From positions 21,397 through 85,396 of the forward strand of contig DAIOFH010000001.1 of the NCBI GenBank assembly GCA_036745875.1: a stretch of 64,000 nt of DNA, given 5' to 3'. A program made the translations under genes and the position numbers. The stretch is from DAIOFH01 sp036745875 (GTDB taxonomy: Bacteria; Planctomycetota; SZUA-567). This document shows positions 17,559 through 26,362 of this stretch, in pieces. Within the stretch, counting starts at the first letter, position 1, and each line of letters opens with the position of its first letter. The notes under the pieces are model-generated. The model had not been told where the DNA came from. It made no database searches and saw only the letters and a list, made by a program, of their open reading frames with translations.

Positions 17559-19037
17559 ATGTCGCAGGCCAAGCGTTATGTAGCGTTGGATTTCGGTGCC
17601 AGCAGCGGCAGGGCCATTGCCGCCGCCTTCGACGGCAAGACAATGGACCTGGAAATCCTGCACCGATTCACGACCGACTCCACAACCATGCTCGGTACCC
17701 TTTACTGGGATTTTCCCTCCTTTATGCGTAACGCCAAGATCGGGCTTCAGGCATACAGCGCGAAATACGGCGCAAAACTGGACGGCATAGCCTGCGATTC
17801 CTGGGGCGTAGACTTCGGCCTTCTGGACAAGACCGGCCACCTTCTCGCCAACCCCGTCCACTACCGCGACAGCCGCACCAACGGCATCCCGGAAAAACTC
17901 CATTCCGTCGTGTCCGCCCGCACCATCTACCAGCGCACCGGCATCCAGATCATGGCCATCAACACCATCTACCAGCTCTACAGCATGGTGCTACAGAACA
18001 GCCCGCTTCTGGACAAGGCCGTGTCCATGCTCCTTATGGCGGACCTGATTTCCTACTTCCTCTCCGGCACGCCGGTGCAGGAATACACCATGGCGACGAC
18101 ATCCGAGATGTACGACGCCGAAAAGATGGATTGGTCCAGGGATACCCTCCTCACCGCCAAGATTCCTCCGGGAATGATGCCGGAAATCGTCGCGCCCGGC
18201 ACGGTCGTCGGTCCGCTCCTCGACCACGTTGGCGCGGAGTGTGGCCTCGGCCCCACGCCCGTGATCGCGCCCGGCAGCCATGATACCGCGAGCGCCATGG
18301 CCGCCATCCCCGCCATCGGGGACGACTGGATATGCATTTCCTCCGGCACCTGGAGCCTCATGGGCACGGAGCTGACGAGCCCCATCATCAACGACGCCAC
18401 CTATGCCAGGAATTTCACCAATGAAGGCGGCGTCGACGGCACCATCCGCTTTCTCAAGAACATCACGGGCATGTGGATGATCGAGGAATGCCGCCGCGTC
18501 TGGTCGAAGGGCGAGGGCGACCTCGACTACACGAGCCTGTTCACTGCGGCGGAAAAGGTCGAGCCGTTCAAGCGCATCATCAACCCGAACGACGAACGTT
18601 TCGTCGCGCCGGGCGGCATGCCCGACCGCATCAACGAAGCGCTACGGGAATCAGGGCAACCGGAAGCGAAGGAACATGCCGAATTCATCCGCCTCTGCCT
18701 GGAAAGCCTGGCTCTCGCCTATCGCCAGACAGCCAATACCCTGACGGAACTCACCGGCAAGAGGTTCAGCGCCCTCCACATCGTCGGCGGCGGCTCGCAG
18801 AACAACATGCTCAACCAAATGGCGGCGGATGCGACCGGTTTGGTGGTGAAGGCAGGCCCCGTGGAAGCGACCGCACTCGGCAACTCGCTTATGCAGGCGC
18901 TGGCGCTTGGCGACGTCGGCTCCCTCGCAGAGGCGCGCGAGGTGGTGAGGAATTCCGTGGAGGTGAGGACATTCGAACCGTCCGGCGACAAGGCGCGCTG
19001 GGACGAAGCGTATGAGAGGTTTTTGAAACTGCTATGA
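17559..19037 (+). CDS. rhaB: Rhamnulokinase-like FGGY carbohydrate kinase
   Basis: A 492-residue cytoplasmic kinase of the FGGY family, rhamnulokinase branch, which phosphorylates L-rhamnulose at O1. It begins with the ATP-binding phosphate-1 loop (VALDFGASSGRAIA), then GTLYWDFPS and CDSWGVDFGLL, and has the second phosphate loop region (CISSGTWSLMG) and the adenosine block (LHIVGGGSQNNMLNQ), all typical of RhaB. ATG 17559 is chosen because AGGAGAAGG precedes it. No rhamnose isomerase or aldolase gene is in the window, so the sugar assignment rests on family resemblance. The last four bases overlap the next gene. The 278-base gap before it holds nothing I can name. Confidence 0.85.
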   Translation: MSQAKRYVALDFGASSGRAIAAAFDGKTMDLEILHRFTTDSTTMLGTLYWDFPSFMRNAKIGLQAYSAKYGAKLDGIACDSWGVDFGLLDKTGHLLANPVHYRDSRTNGIPEKLHSVVSARTIYQRTGIQIMAINTIYQLYSMVLQNSPLLDKAVSMLLMADLISYFLSGTPVQEYTMATTSEMYDAEKMDWSRDTLLTAKIPPGMMPEIVAPGTVVGPLLDHVGAECGLGPTPVIAPGSHDTASAMAAIPAIGDDWICISSGTWSLMGTELTSPIINDATYARNFTNEGGVDGTIRFLKNITGMWMIEECRRVWSKGEGDLDYTSLFTAAEKVEPFKRIINPNDERFVAPGGMPDRINEALRESGQPEAKEHAEFIRLCLESLALAYRQTANTLTELTGKRFSALHIVGGGSQNNMLNQMAADATGLVVKAGPVEATALGNSLMQALALGDVGSLAEAREVVRNSVEVRTFEPSGDKARWDEAYERFLKLL

Positions 19038-19591
19038 GCGCTTCAATCTGGAACGGCAAATCCGTGCTTCTCGGCGTGACCGGCGGCGTGGCGATTTACA
19101 AAGCGGTCGACATGGCCAGCAAACTGACGCAGCAGGGCGCGGAGGTCGACGTCGTCATGACCGACGGCGCCATGGAGTTTGTGAAGCCCCTTCTTTTCGC
19201 CGCCGTCACCCGGCGGGAAGTCTACCACAACCAATGGGAGGCGGTTCGCAGTCCCGAGCATATCGCCCTCGCCCAGCGGCCGGACATTGTCGTCATCGCC
19301 CCTGCGACGGCCAACACCATAGCCAAGATGGCCCACGGCATCGCCGACAACCTTCTCACTTCGGTGCTGGTCGCCACCCGCAAACCTGTCCTGGTCGCTC
19401 CCGCCATGAATACCGGCATGTGGGAATCCCCATCGGTCGGTGACAATATGGCTGTTTTGCGAAAACGCAATATCGGTATAGTCGGACCCGAGTCCGGATA
19501 CCTGGCCTGCGGCGACGTCGGTTCCGGCCGGATGTCCGCTCCCGCCGCCATCATCGCCGCAATGGAATCGCTCCTTGAAACGGCATCGTAA
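19034..19591 (+). CDS. Flavoprotein, phosphopantothenoylcysteine decarboxylase (CoaC)-like
   Basis: A 185-residue HFCD-family flavoprotein. It has the N-terminal FMN-binding pattern (LLGVTGGVAIYKAVDMA), the APAMNTGMW block that corresponds to the PAMNxxMW decarboxylase motif, and GYLACGDVGSGRM, the substrate-clamp block with the catalytic Cys. CoaC converts phosphopantothenoylcysteine to phosphopantetheine in CoA synthesis. In most bacteria it is fused to CoaB; here the protein stops after the CoaC domain, so CoaB must be encoded elsewhere. It overlaps rhaB by ATGA and is followed 12 bases later by the thiamine gene. Confidence 0.82.
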   Translation: MSASIWNGKSVLLGVTGGVAIYKAVDMASKLTQQGAEVDVVMTDGAMEFVKPLLFAAVTRREVYHNQWEAVRSPEHIALAQRPDIVVIAPATANTIAKMAHGIADNLLTSVLVATRKPVLVAPAMNTGMWESPSVGDNMAVLRKRNIGIVGPESGYLACGDVGSGRMSAPAAIIAAMESLLETAS

Positions 19592-19603
19592 ATAGGACCA
19601 CGA

Positions 19604-20662
19604 ATGAACCCCGTATACAGAATTTATGACGCCAACCTGAACCGCGCAGGCGAGGCCCTGAGGACGCTTGAGGAATACGCCCGTTTCGTCGCCAATTCCC
19701 CGGCCTGGTCGGAGCGGCTGAAATGCGCCCGCCACAAGCTGGCGCGTCTCAGGGTCGAAATGGAAAAGGCCCTTCCCGACTTGCCCAATCTCGCAGCCGC
19801 CAGGGATATCGATGGCGACGTGGGGGCGAGCCTCAAGACGGAAGGCGAAAAAACGCGCTCCGACGTGAAATCCGTCGCCGTCGCCGCCTTGCGCCGCGCC
19901 ACGGAGGCCCTTAGGGTCTTGTCCGAATACGCGAAAATGGAGCACTCCGTCCTGGCGGACGAGTTTGAAAAGCTGCGCTACGACCTGTACAGCATCGAAC
20001 CTCTGATCCTCTCCTCCAATTCATTGCGGGAAAAGCTTGCCAAGGCGCGGCTTTATGTTCTCGTCACCACCCGCCTTTCCAGCGCCGACCCGAAGACCGT
20101 GACCCGCGAGGCGATTGCCGGCGGCGCGGACGTCATCCAGATGCGGGAAAAGGACATGGAGGACGGGGAGTTCTATGCGCTTGCCGCCGCGCTCGCCGAA
20201 ATCTGCCGCCAGTCGGGGACGATTTTCCTCATCAACGACCGCCCGCATATCGCCAGCCTGGTGGATGCCTCGGGAATTCATGGCGGGCAGGGGGATTTGC
20301 CGGTCAATCTGGTGCGGCGCATCATCGGCTATGACAAGATTGTCGGCCGCTCGACTTCCGCTCCGGAGTTTGCGGCAAAGGCCCTTGTCGACGGCGCGGA
20401 TTATATCGGGGTCGGTCCCGTATACGAGACAAACACCAAGGTCCACCGCGCGGCGGTCGGCCTGGAATATGTCTCCTGGGCGGCTGAGTGGGGAAAGCTG
20501 CCGTTTTTCGCCATCGGTTCCGTGAACAGAAACACCATAGAAAGCGTCCTTGACGCCGGGGCGAAAGGCGTCGCCATTTGCACGGCCATCACCAAGGCGC
20601 AGGATATAGCCGCCGAAGCGGCATGGTTCAGGCAGCGCATCGACGCGCGTTTTGAAAAATGA
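19604..20662 (+). CDS. thiE: Thiamine-phosphate synthase with N-terminal ThiD2-type domain
   Basis: A 352-residue two-domain protein. Residues 1-135 (IYDANLNRAGEALRTLEEYAR and following; helical) match the ThiD2-type domain seen before ThiE in cyanobacteria and some other phyla. Residues about 143-350 are ThiE, a TIM barrel joining HMP diphosphate to THZ phosphate: ADVIQMREKD, FLINDRPHIASL, IHGGQGDLP, IGVGPVYETNTK and FFAIGSVN are the expected substrate- and phosphate-binding blocks. No TPP riboswitch is apparent upstream; the gene is only 12 bases from the CoaC-like gene, so the two cofactor genes are probably co-transcribed with rhaB. Confidence 0.88.
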   Translation: MNPVYRIYDANLNRAGEALRTLEEYARFVANSPAWSERLKCARHKLARLRVEMEKALPDLPNLAAARDIDGDVGASLKTEGEKTRSDVKSVAVAALRRATEALRVLSEYAKMEHSVLADEFEKLRYDLYSIEPLILSSNSLREKLAKARLYVLVTTRLSSADPKTVTREAIAGGADVIQMREKDMEDGEFYALAAALAEICRQSGTIFLINDRPHIASLVDASGIHGGQGDLPVNLVRRIIGYDKIVGRSTSAPEFAAKALVDGADYIGVGPVYETNTKVHRAAVGLEYVSWAAEWGKLPFFAIGSVNRNTIESVLDAGAKGVAICTAITKAQDIAAEAAWFRQRIDARFEK

Positions 20663-20678
20663 TGAAAAGGATTTTTGC

Positions 20679-21761
20679 ATGAGTTTTACTTGTGGCATTG
20701 TCGGCTTGCCCGGCGTCGGGAAAACAGCCATCTTTAACGCCATCACCGCCGCGGGCGCTGCCGGATTCGGCAAGGACGAGGCGAACCGCGCCATCGTGAC
20801 CGTTCCTGACAGTCGTATTGAACCGCTCGTCAAGATGTACAACGCCCCCAAGACCGTTCCCGCCCAGATGGAAGTCGTCGACATCCCGGGCCTCAAGTCC
20901 GGCTCGACCGCATCCGGCGGACGCGGTTCGAAGCTTCTCGGCCATATCAAGGACGTGGACGCGATCATCCATGTGGTGCGCTGCTTCGACGACGACAGCC
21001 TGCCGCACGAATACGACACGATCGATCCGGCCAGGGACGTCGAAACGATTGACCTGGAAATGATCGTCGCAGACGCCCAGACCGTCCAGAACAAGATCGA
21101 CCGCATTGCCAAAAAAGCCAAGTCCGGCGACGCCGACGCCAAGAGGGACCTGGCCGGCTGCGAAGCGGTCAAGGCCGGATTGGATGCGGGGACTCCGGCA
21201 AGGAAGCTCGGACTTGCCGAGCGCGACCTCCAGTCGGTCTTCGACTGCAACCTCGTTTCCTTGAAGCCGGTGATGTATGTGGCCAACCTGAAAACCCCCG
21301 CCGATGCGGAGAACAAATACGTCCAGGCGCTCAGGGATGTGGCTGCCGGGGAAAACTCCGAAGTCGTCACTGTCTGCGGCCGCGACGAAGCCGACATCGC
21401 CCAGCTCGATCCGGACGATCAGGCGACCTTCCTGGCGGAACTCGGCCTCGAGGAGTCGTCGATGGAGCGTTTGATCCGGGCCGCCTACCGCACCCTCGGG
21501 CTTGTCAACTTCATTACCGCCGGTCCCAAGGAAGTGCATATCTGGACCTGCTCCGCCGGTTCAAAAGCGCCGCAGGCGGCGGGAAAAATCCATACCGACA
21601 TGGAGAAAGGTTTTATCCGGATGGAAGTCATGACCTACGATGACTTGATCGCGCTCGGCTCAGAGGCGGAGGTCTCGAAGGCCGGGAAACTGCGCGTCGA
21701 AGGCAAGGATTACGTGGTGCAGGATGGCGATATCGTCGTCATTCGCTTCAACAAGTCGTAA
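20679..21761 (+). CDS. ychF: Ribosome-associated ATPase YchF/OLA1 family
   Basis: A 360-residue Obg-related P-loop protein that prefers ATP and binds ribosomes. Features: P-loop GLPGVGKT (usually GLPNVGKS), switch II DIPGLKSG, a central coiled helical insertion (about 125-195), and a C-terminal TGS domain (VHIWTCSAGSKAPQAAGKIH to DGDIVVIRFN). The start at ATG 20679 has AAAAGGA upstream; the in-frame TTG 20652 overlaps thiE and is less likely. It is 16 bases after thiE. Confidence 0.93.
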   Translation: MSFTCGIVGLPGVGKTAIFNAITAAGAAGFGKDEANRAIVTVPDSRIEPLVKMYNAPKTVPAQMEVVDIPGLKSGSTASGGRGSKLLGHIKDVDAIIHVVRCFDDDSLPHEYDTIDPARDVETIDLEMIVADAQTVQNKIDRIAKKAKSGDADAKRDLAGCEAVKAGLDAGTPARKLGLAERDLQSVFDCNLVSLKPVMYVANLKTPADAENKYVQALRDVAAGENSEVVTVCGRDEADIAQLDPDDQATFLAELGLEESSMERLIRAAYRTLGLVNFITAGPKEVHIWTCSAGSKAPQAAGKIHTDMEKGFIRMEVMTYDDLIALGSEAEVSKAGKLRVEGKDYVVQDGDIVVIRFNKS

Positions 21762-21812
21762 ACAGGGAGTACCCGGGTGGGGATGTCTTCCACATGCTAA
21801 GGAGGAGCGCAA

Positions 21813-22376
21813 ATGCTTATCCGCAAGGCCAGGACCGGCGACGTTGAACTGATTGCCCGTGCGATTTGCATGGCCGAAGGGGAACTTGCGCCGTTTTTCA
21901 CCGGTACCGAGGATGAGGAAAAATCGATCCGGGTTCTATCGGAATTCATCGTATCATCCGTGCCGTGCCGGTATTCGCTCCAGTATTGTCTGGTCGCGGA
22001 AGTCGAGGGAAAACCCGCCGGCATGCTGTTCTCCTTCCCCGCCGACCTTCAACCCGACCTCGACCTGCTGATTTTGGCGTCGGTGAACGCCAGGGGATAC
22101 AACCTCAAGGAACTGTTTTTCGAAGGCGAACACGGGACCTATTATCTTTCCACAATGGGTGTCGATCCCGCCTACAGGGGACAGGGGATCGGAACCGAGT
22201 TGATGGCGGCCGCCGAGGCTGAAGGCGCAGCGCAGGGATTCACCCGGATCTCTCTCCTCGTTTCCGCAGACAAGGAAAAGGCCAGGGCGCTGTACGAACG
22301 CAAGGGATATTCGATAACTGCGCGGGTGGAGATGGCCGGGTTCGATTATTTTCGCATGGGTAAAACCCTGGAATAA
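21813..22376 (+). CDS. GNAT-family N-acetyltransferase
   Basis: A 187-residue single-domain acetyltransferase. The acetyl-CoA-binding motif A is clear (YLSTMGVDPAYRGQGIGTEL, about 112-131), followed by the motif B helix and ARALYERKGYSI. AGGAGGAG precedes the start. The acceptor cannot be predicted; the family modifies protein N termini, small amines and antibiotics. It lies 51 bases after ychF and before an apparent new promoter. Confidence 0.87.
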   Translation: MLIRKARTGDVELIARAICMAEGELAPFFTGTEDEEKSIRVLSEFIVSSVPCRYSLQYCLVAEVEGKPAGMLFSFPADLQPDLDLLILASVNARGYNLKELFFEGEHGTYYLSTMGVDPAYRGQGIGTELMAAAEAEGAAQGFTRISLLVSADKEKARALYERKGYSITARVEMAGFDYFRMGKTLE

Positions 22377-22420
22377 ATGATTCTCTTTGCGATCCATCAA
22401 CTGTGAACGGACTTTTTCAC

Positions 22421-22453
22421 TTGACATGTTGTGTCTTGGCTTTAGTTTAGATA
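22421..22453 (+). promoter_or_regulatory. Probable sigma70 promoter for the CheX-like gene
   Basis: A perfect -35 (TTGACA, 22421-22426) is followed by an AT-rich stretch in which TAGTTT (22443-22448) at 16 bases or TAGATA (22448-22453) could act as -10. It lies about 95 bases before the CheX-like gene. Confidence 0.45.
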
Positions 22454-22542
22454 GTGTTCAGCACGTTCCTTTTTTCGATATTACTTAATCAACGATGGCA
22501 AGAGCCGATTCGCCATCTTGGTGTTGACAAGGAGACCCAGCC

Positions 22543-23052
22543 ATGACCGCGTCGAATTCCCTTCTGCAGATTGATGATCAACTGGTTAATGTTTTGGTCA
22601 AGAGTACCAAGGACGGCCTGATGATGGCCGGTCTCAAACCCAACCCCGCTGGTCTCAGCAAGTTTTTCCAGTCCACCGGCGACGTCTCCGCCATCGTCGG
22701 TTTCGTCGGCACCATCAGCGGTTCCATGTTTATCAATACTTCCAATGCGACCGCCTGTTTCATGGCCGGCCGCATGCTGGGCGAGGAGATGACGGTCCTC
22801 GACAACCAGGCCCTCGACGGCCTGTGCGAAATCGCCAACATCATCGCCGGCCAAACCAAGGCCTCCCTGTCGACCACGGATTATAAATTCGACCGCATCA
22901 GCGTTCCCTCCGTGATTGTCGGCAACAACTATTCGATTTCGCATTATCGAGGCATGACTTCGTTGTCCGTGGAATTCGAGCTTCCCGAAATGCCCATAAA
23001 ACCCGGCGAGCGCGCAACATTCACCGTCAACATGTCCTTGATGAAGATTTAG
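22543..23052 (+). CDS. CheX-like chemotaxis phosphatase-domain protein
   Basis: A 169-residue soluble protein with the CheC/CheX/FliY-type layout: N-terminal strand-helix (DDQLVNVLVKSTKDGL), a central strand pair (SAIVGFVGTISGSMFI), then the conserved helix with acidic and Asn residues (LDGLCEIANIIAGQTKA), which corresponds to the E-x2-N phosphatase motif of CheX. CheX dephosphorylates CheY-P. It has its own promoter and a strong terminator, so it is monocistronic. The MCPs at 50.5-54.7 kb indicate a chemotaxis system in the genome, but no cheA or cheY is nearby. Confidence 0.75.
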   Translation: MTASNSLLQIDDQLVNVLVKSTKDGLMMAGLKPNPAGLSKFFQSTGDVSAIVGFVGTISGSMFINTSNATACFMAGRMLGEEMTVLDNQALDGLCEIANIIAGQTKASLSTTDYKFDRISVPSVIVGNNYSISHYRGMTSLSVEFELPEMPIKPGERATFTVNMSLMKI

Positions 23053-23061
23053 CCCCGACTG

Positions 23062-23094
23062 ACTCCCGGCTCCGTATGGCCGGGAGTTTTTTTG
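23062..23094 (+). terminator. Rho-independent terminator after the CheX-like gene
   Basis: ACTCCCGGC and GCCGGGAGT form a perfect nine-base-pair stem with an eight-base loop, followed by seven T residues. It is the clearest terminator in the window. Confidence 0.92.
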
Positions 23095-23177
23095 CAATTG
23101 TATTCAACCTTCGCCGGATGGACGGCCGGGTTGTATTGGAAGTTTACATATCAACGAAATATGGAAGGAGAAACGGG

Positions 23178-24479
23178 ATGGCGACAAAGGCGAAGAAGGC
23201 CCCCAAGGCCAAGGCGGCCCCAAAGGCGGCGAAAGCCAAGGCAGCGCCTAAGGCCAAGACTGCCGGCAAGGCTGCGGCGAAAAAACCGGTTAAGAAGGCG
23301 GCCCCGCCCAAACCGAAGGAAATGCTTGGCTATCCTTCCTGGAAGATCGCCAATGATTCGGTTGAAGTCTATATGGCCCAGCGCGGCGGTCACACCGGTC
23401 CCGCCACCTTCATGAAGGGCAAGGACAAGTTCTCGCCCTTCTCCGTCGCCCCCTGGTACAAGGAAAAGAACGTCAAGTACGCGGATAAACTGCTGAGCCT
23501 TCTCAGGGGCGACTTCTTCTGCATGCCTTTCGGCGGCAACGCCACCCCGTACGGCAAGGAAACGGGCTACCATGGCCATGGCGAAACAGCCAACGAGGAC
23601 TGGAAGCTTGTCGAACTCGGCGAAACGCATCCCGACTGCGAATGCGGCTGCGGTGGCGGCTGCAACTATATGGTCGCGGAAATGAAGACCAAGATCCGCA
23701 AGTCGACGGTGGAGAAGCTGGTCGCCATCCGCAAGGGCGAAAACGCCATCTACATCTGCCATGACATCAGCGGCATGACCGGTCCCATGCCCTACGGCCA
23801 CCACGCCATGCTGCACTGGGATAAGCAGGGTGCGGGCCTTATCTCCACCTCCAAATTCAAATATGGCCAGGTTTGTCCCACCATGTTCGAAGACCCGACC
23901 ATGGGCGGCTACCAGTCCCTGAAACCGGGGGCGACGTTCACCAGCCTCAACAAGGTGCCGCGTCTTGACGGCGGCTACGCCGACCTTACCGTATACCCGG
24001 CGCGCCTCGGCTTCGAAGACCTGGTTATGGTTTGTAACGACACCAAGGTGCCATTCGCCTGGGCCGCTGCCGTCTATCCGGAACAGCGCTGGGTCTGGTT
24101 CTCCCTGAAGGACCCGAAGAAGCTCGCTTCCACCGTCCTCTGGCACAGCAACAAGGGCAGGCACTATTCGCCGTGGAACGGTAGGCATTACGGCGTCCTA
24201 GGCATCGAGGACGTCACCGCCTACTTTGCCTACGGCCTTGCCGAATCGGCCAAGGCGAACCCGGTATCGAGAAAAGGCTTCCCGACCGTGCATAACTTCA
24301 AGGCGAACGAGACATTCACCGTCCCCTACATCATGGCGGCGGCGAAGATTCCCGCCGGTTTCGACCATGTCAAGTCCATAGAGCCGATCGCCGATGACAC
24401 CGTGCGCCTGATCTCCAAAAGCGGCAAAAAGGCGGACGCCAAGGTGGGTTGGGAGTTCCTCTATTACGAAGACGAATAA
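23178..24479 (+). CDS. Galactose-mutarotase-like protein with a histone-H1-like N-terminal tail
   Basis: A 433-residue protein of two parts. Residues 1-50 are almost only Ala, Lys and Pro (KAKKAPKAKAAPKAAKAK and similar), like a histone H1 tail. Residues about 52-433 look like the carbohydrate-binding beta-sandwich of aldose epimerases, judged from GRHYSPWNGRHYGVLGIED and GGYADLTVYPARLGFEDL; active-site residues cannot be assigned confidently. A Cys cluster (CECGCGGGC) lies near residue 155. GGAAGGAG precedes the start. It has no signal peptide. The tail might bind nucleic acid or polyphosphate, which this cell makes with Ppk; that is inference. A transcript hairpin follows. Confidence 0.7.
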   Translation: MATKAKKAPKAKAAPKAAKAKAAPKAKTAGKAAAKKPVKKAAPPKPKEMLGYPSWKIANDSVEVYMAQRGGHTGPATFMKGKDKFSPFSVAPWYKEKNVKYADKLLSLLRGDFFCMPFGGNATPYGKETGYHGHGETANEDWKLVELGETHPDCECGCGGGCNYMVAEMKTKIRKSTVEKLVAIRKGENAIYICHDISGMTGPMPYGHHAMLHWDKQGAGLISTSKFKYGQVCPTMFEDPTMGGYQSLKPGATFTSLNKVPRLDGGYADLTVYPARLGFEDLVMVCNDTKVPFAWAAAVYPEQRWVWFSLKDPKKLASTVLWHSNKGRHYSPWNGRHYGVLGIEDVTAYFAYGLAESAKANPVSRKGFPTVHNFKANETFTVPYIMAAAKIPAGFDHVKSIEPIADDTVRLISKSGKKADAKVGWEFLYYEDE

Positions 24480-24511
24480 AAAGGAATTATTTGCCGGAAA
24501 AGATGTATGCA

Positions 24512-24542
24512 TCGAACGCCATCCCATCGGGATGGCGTTCGA
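24512..24542. terminator. Perfect 14-base-pair hairpin after the mutarotase-like gene
   Basis: TCGAACGCCATCCC and GGGATGGCGTTCGA pair perfectly across a three-base loop, 32 bases after the stop codon. There is no immediate T-run; a T-rich stretch begins only about 20 bases later, so it may protect the 3' end or act as an imperfect terminator. Confidence 0.6.
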
Positions 24543-24651
24543 CTGTTAGAGTGCAAAAACAGGTTCTTTTTTCCTTTCCCGTTTTTTCAAGCTGTGTTAT
24601 CATAAATCCTTTGGTTTTTGTTGGTTATTCTTCAACGGGGAGGCCATTCAT

Positions 24652-26226
24652 TTGGCTGGCGTCACTAGGGCAACGCATGGAAGAATTGACATTCGGACAT
24701 GGACTGTATTGGCAGCCCTTGTCCTGGCGGTACTGTGGTCCGGCATCGGCAGGACAGCCGAGGAAAGCCCGGATATCCAGGCATTGCTGCGCCGTCTCGA
24801 CTCGGTGAACGCTGATATCGAAGACGCCTTGGCCAGCATGGTCGACCGCTACCCGTACGCTACGCCCGGCAACGGCATCGCCTATGACTCGCGCGTGCTG
24901 TCCATCCAGAAGAATGCCGAAGTCACCATCGGCGGCGATTTCAGGGTCAATTATACTTTTGCCAATTCCAATCTCGTCGACCAACGGGTGTATGATCCGT
25001 TCGTCAAATCCTGCCTGTCCCGCTCAAGCCTCGGCGACCTCGCACTGACGAAGGAAAAGCTGTTCATCGACGCCAAGGTCGGCAGGCGCTGGCACGGGTA
25101 CATTGAGATGAATCTCAACTCGAGCGGCAACTCCCGGACCATCTACGAAACAACCAATCCTAACGGCCCCGGCCGGCCTGGGCAGGCAATCTACCCGGCG
25201 CGGCGTCTGGAAAGCGCAATAAACGACAATCTGGGCGAGGCGTATGTCGAGCTTCTCAAGGACGGCCATTCCGGCTTCGGTTTCAAGGCCGGACTTATAG
25301 ACCTTGACTGGGGGGTGTCGGCGAAGCCGGACCTGTTCCTACAGTCCTACCTCGCCAACCCCGACCTCAACGGCTCATACCTGATGAACCCCGTGGGCAC
25401 TACCCAGTCCCCACGCCTGCCGCACGCATCGAAGCTGGCCGTTCCCGTCATGGCGCTGCAGGCCAGTTACGAAATGCGCGACATCATCCGTTTCGAAGTC
25501 GCCGCCTTCAAGGACGCGCACCTTCCCGAAGACAGCGTTCTCATAGACAGCGGCGGCACGTATGTCTCCCGCGATCCGGGATTCAGATCCTGGCAGGTGG
25601 GAGCAAGTATCCTGCCGCTGGAAGACTGGGAGCTCTCCGTCGCCTTCCGCAACCGCTACAACAAGGGGCGCGGCATTTCGTATTGGGCCAACAGTCCGTT
25701 CAGAAGCGATTTCCGTTCCAACCTCGCCGGCAGCTCCCGCGATCCAGTGTGGAACGGAAGCGAGTGGACCGACAGCGGTAGTGGACAGTCGTTTGGGTCG
25801 CGGAAAAACGAACAGGCGCTCGTCGTCGGCCTGGCATTGGAAATTCCCAACACAAAACTGTCGGTTTTTGCCGAATACGCCAAGGGCTGGAACCAGGGCT
25901 TCAACGACCACATCGATTCGGACAACGTCAATGTTGGTTTTGCCTATCGCCTTCTGCCGCGCCTGACGCTGCACGCCCAGGGCGAATGGCTGTATGTGAA
26001 GGACCGCAGTTGGCTGGTGTCGGACGGCGCGAACGGATGGGTTCGGGACGTGCGTATGAACCGCATCACCAGGGCCATGTTCGCGGCGGAATACGAATTG
26101 ATGAGCGGCCTCACGCTTGAGGCCGGCTGGCAGTGCGAGAATTGGCATTTCAAGTCGAGTTACACGCCGTCCAGGAAGACGCTCAGGTCCGACCTGTTTT
26201 ACGTGGGTTCGCGGTTTATTTTCTAG
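24652..26226 (+). CDS. Outer-membrane beta-barrel (porin-like) protein
   Basis: A 524-residue exported protein. TTG 24652 is the start, supported by GGGGAGG eight bases upstream. Residues 15-36 form a signal peptide (cut near GRTA). A short helical stretch (SPDIQALLRRLDSVNADIED) precedes many alternating amphipathic strands rich in Tyr, Trp and Asn, and the chain ends in YVGSRFIF, the terminal-Phe signal recognised by BamA. It probably forms a passive or substrate-specific channel. No family name can be given with confidence. It is followed after a repeat element by a CHASE4 sensor gene. Confidence 0.8.
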   Translation: MAGVTRATHGRIDIRTWTVLAALVLAVLWSGIGRTAEESPDIQALLRRLDSVNADIEDALASMVDRYPYATPGNGIAYDSRVLSIQKNAEVTIGGDFRVNYTFANSNLVDQRVYDPFVKSCLSRSSLGDLALTKEKLFIDAKVGRRWHGYIEMNLNSSGNSRTIYETTNPNGPGRPGQAIYPARRLESAINDNLGEAYVELLKDGHSGFGFKAGLIDLDWGVSAKPDLFLQSYLANPDLNGSYLMNPVGTTQSPRLPHASKLAVPVMALQASYEMRDIIRFEVAAFKDAHLPEDSVLIDSGGTYVSRDPGFRSWQVGASILPLEDWELSVAFRNRYNKGRGISYWANSPFRSDFRSNLAGSSRDPVWNGSEWTDSGSGQSFGSRKNEQALVVGLALEIPNTKLSVFAEYAKGWNQGFNDHIDSDNVNVGFAYRLLPRLTLHAQGEWLYVKDRSWLVSDGANGWVRDVRMNRITRAMFAAEYELMSGLTLEAGWQCENWHFKSSYTPSRKTLRSDLFYVGSRFIF

Positions 26227-26333
26227 CGCTTTTAAATGGTCTCTGACTCCTTGTTGCGTTTTCGGTGAAACCGTTATAAACCGAAAAGCGCCGGGGAATG
26301 GTCAGATACGACTTTAAACGCAATAGGATGGCC
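26225..26333. repeat. Dispersed inverted repeat, copy a (both arms)
   Basis: The left arm (26225-26265; AGCGCTTTTAAATGG, TCTGACTCC, GCGTTTTCGG) and right arm (26281-26331; CCGAAAAGCGCC, GGTCAGATACG, TTTAAACGCAATAGGA) are imperfect inverse copies. The right arm matches copies at 33327-33373 and 54794-54836. It begins at the porin-like gene stop codon and fills the gap before the CHASE4 gene. Confidence 0.65.
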
Positions 26334-26362
26334 ATTTACGGTATGGGGAAGGTGTAGGGCTT

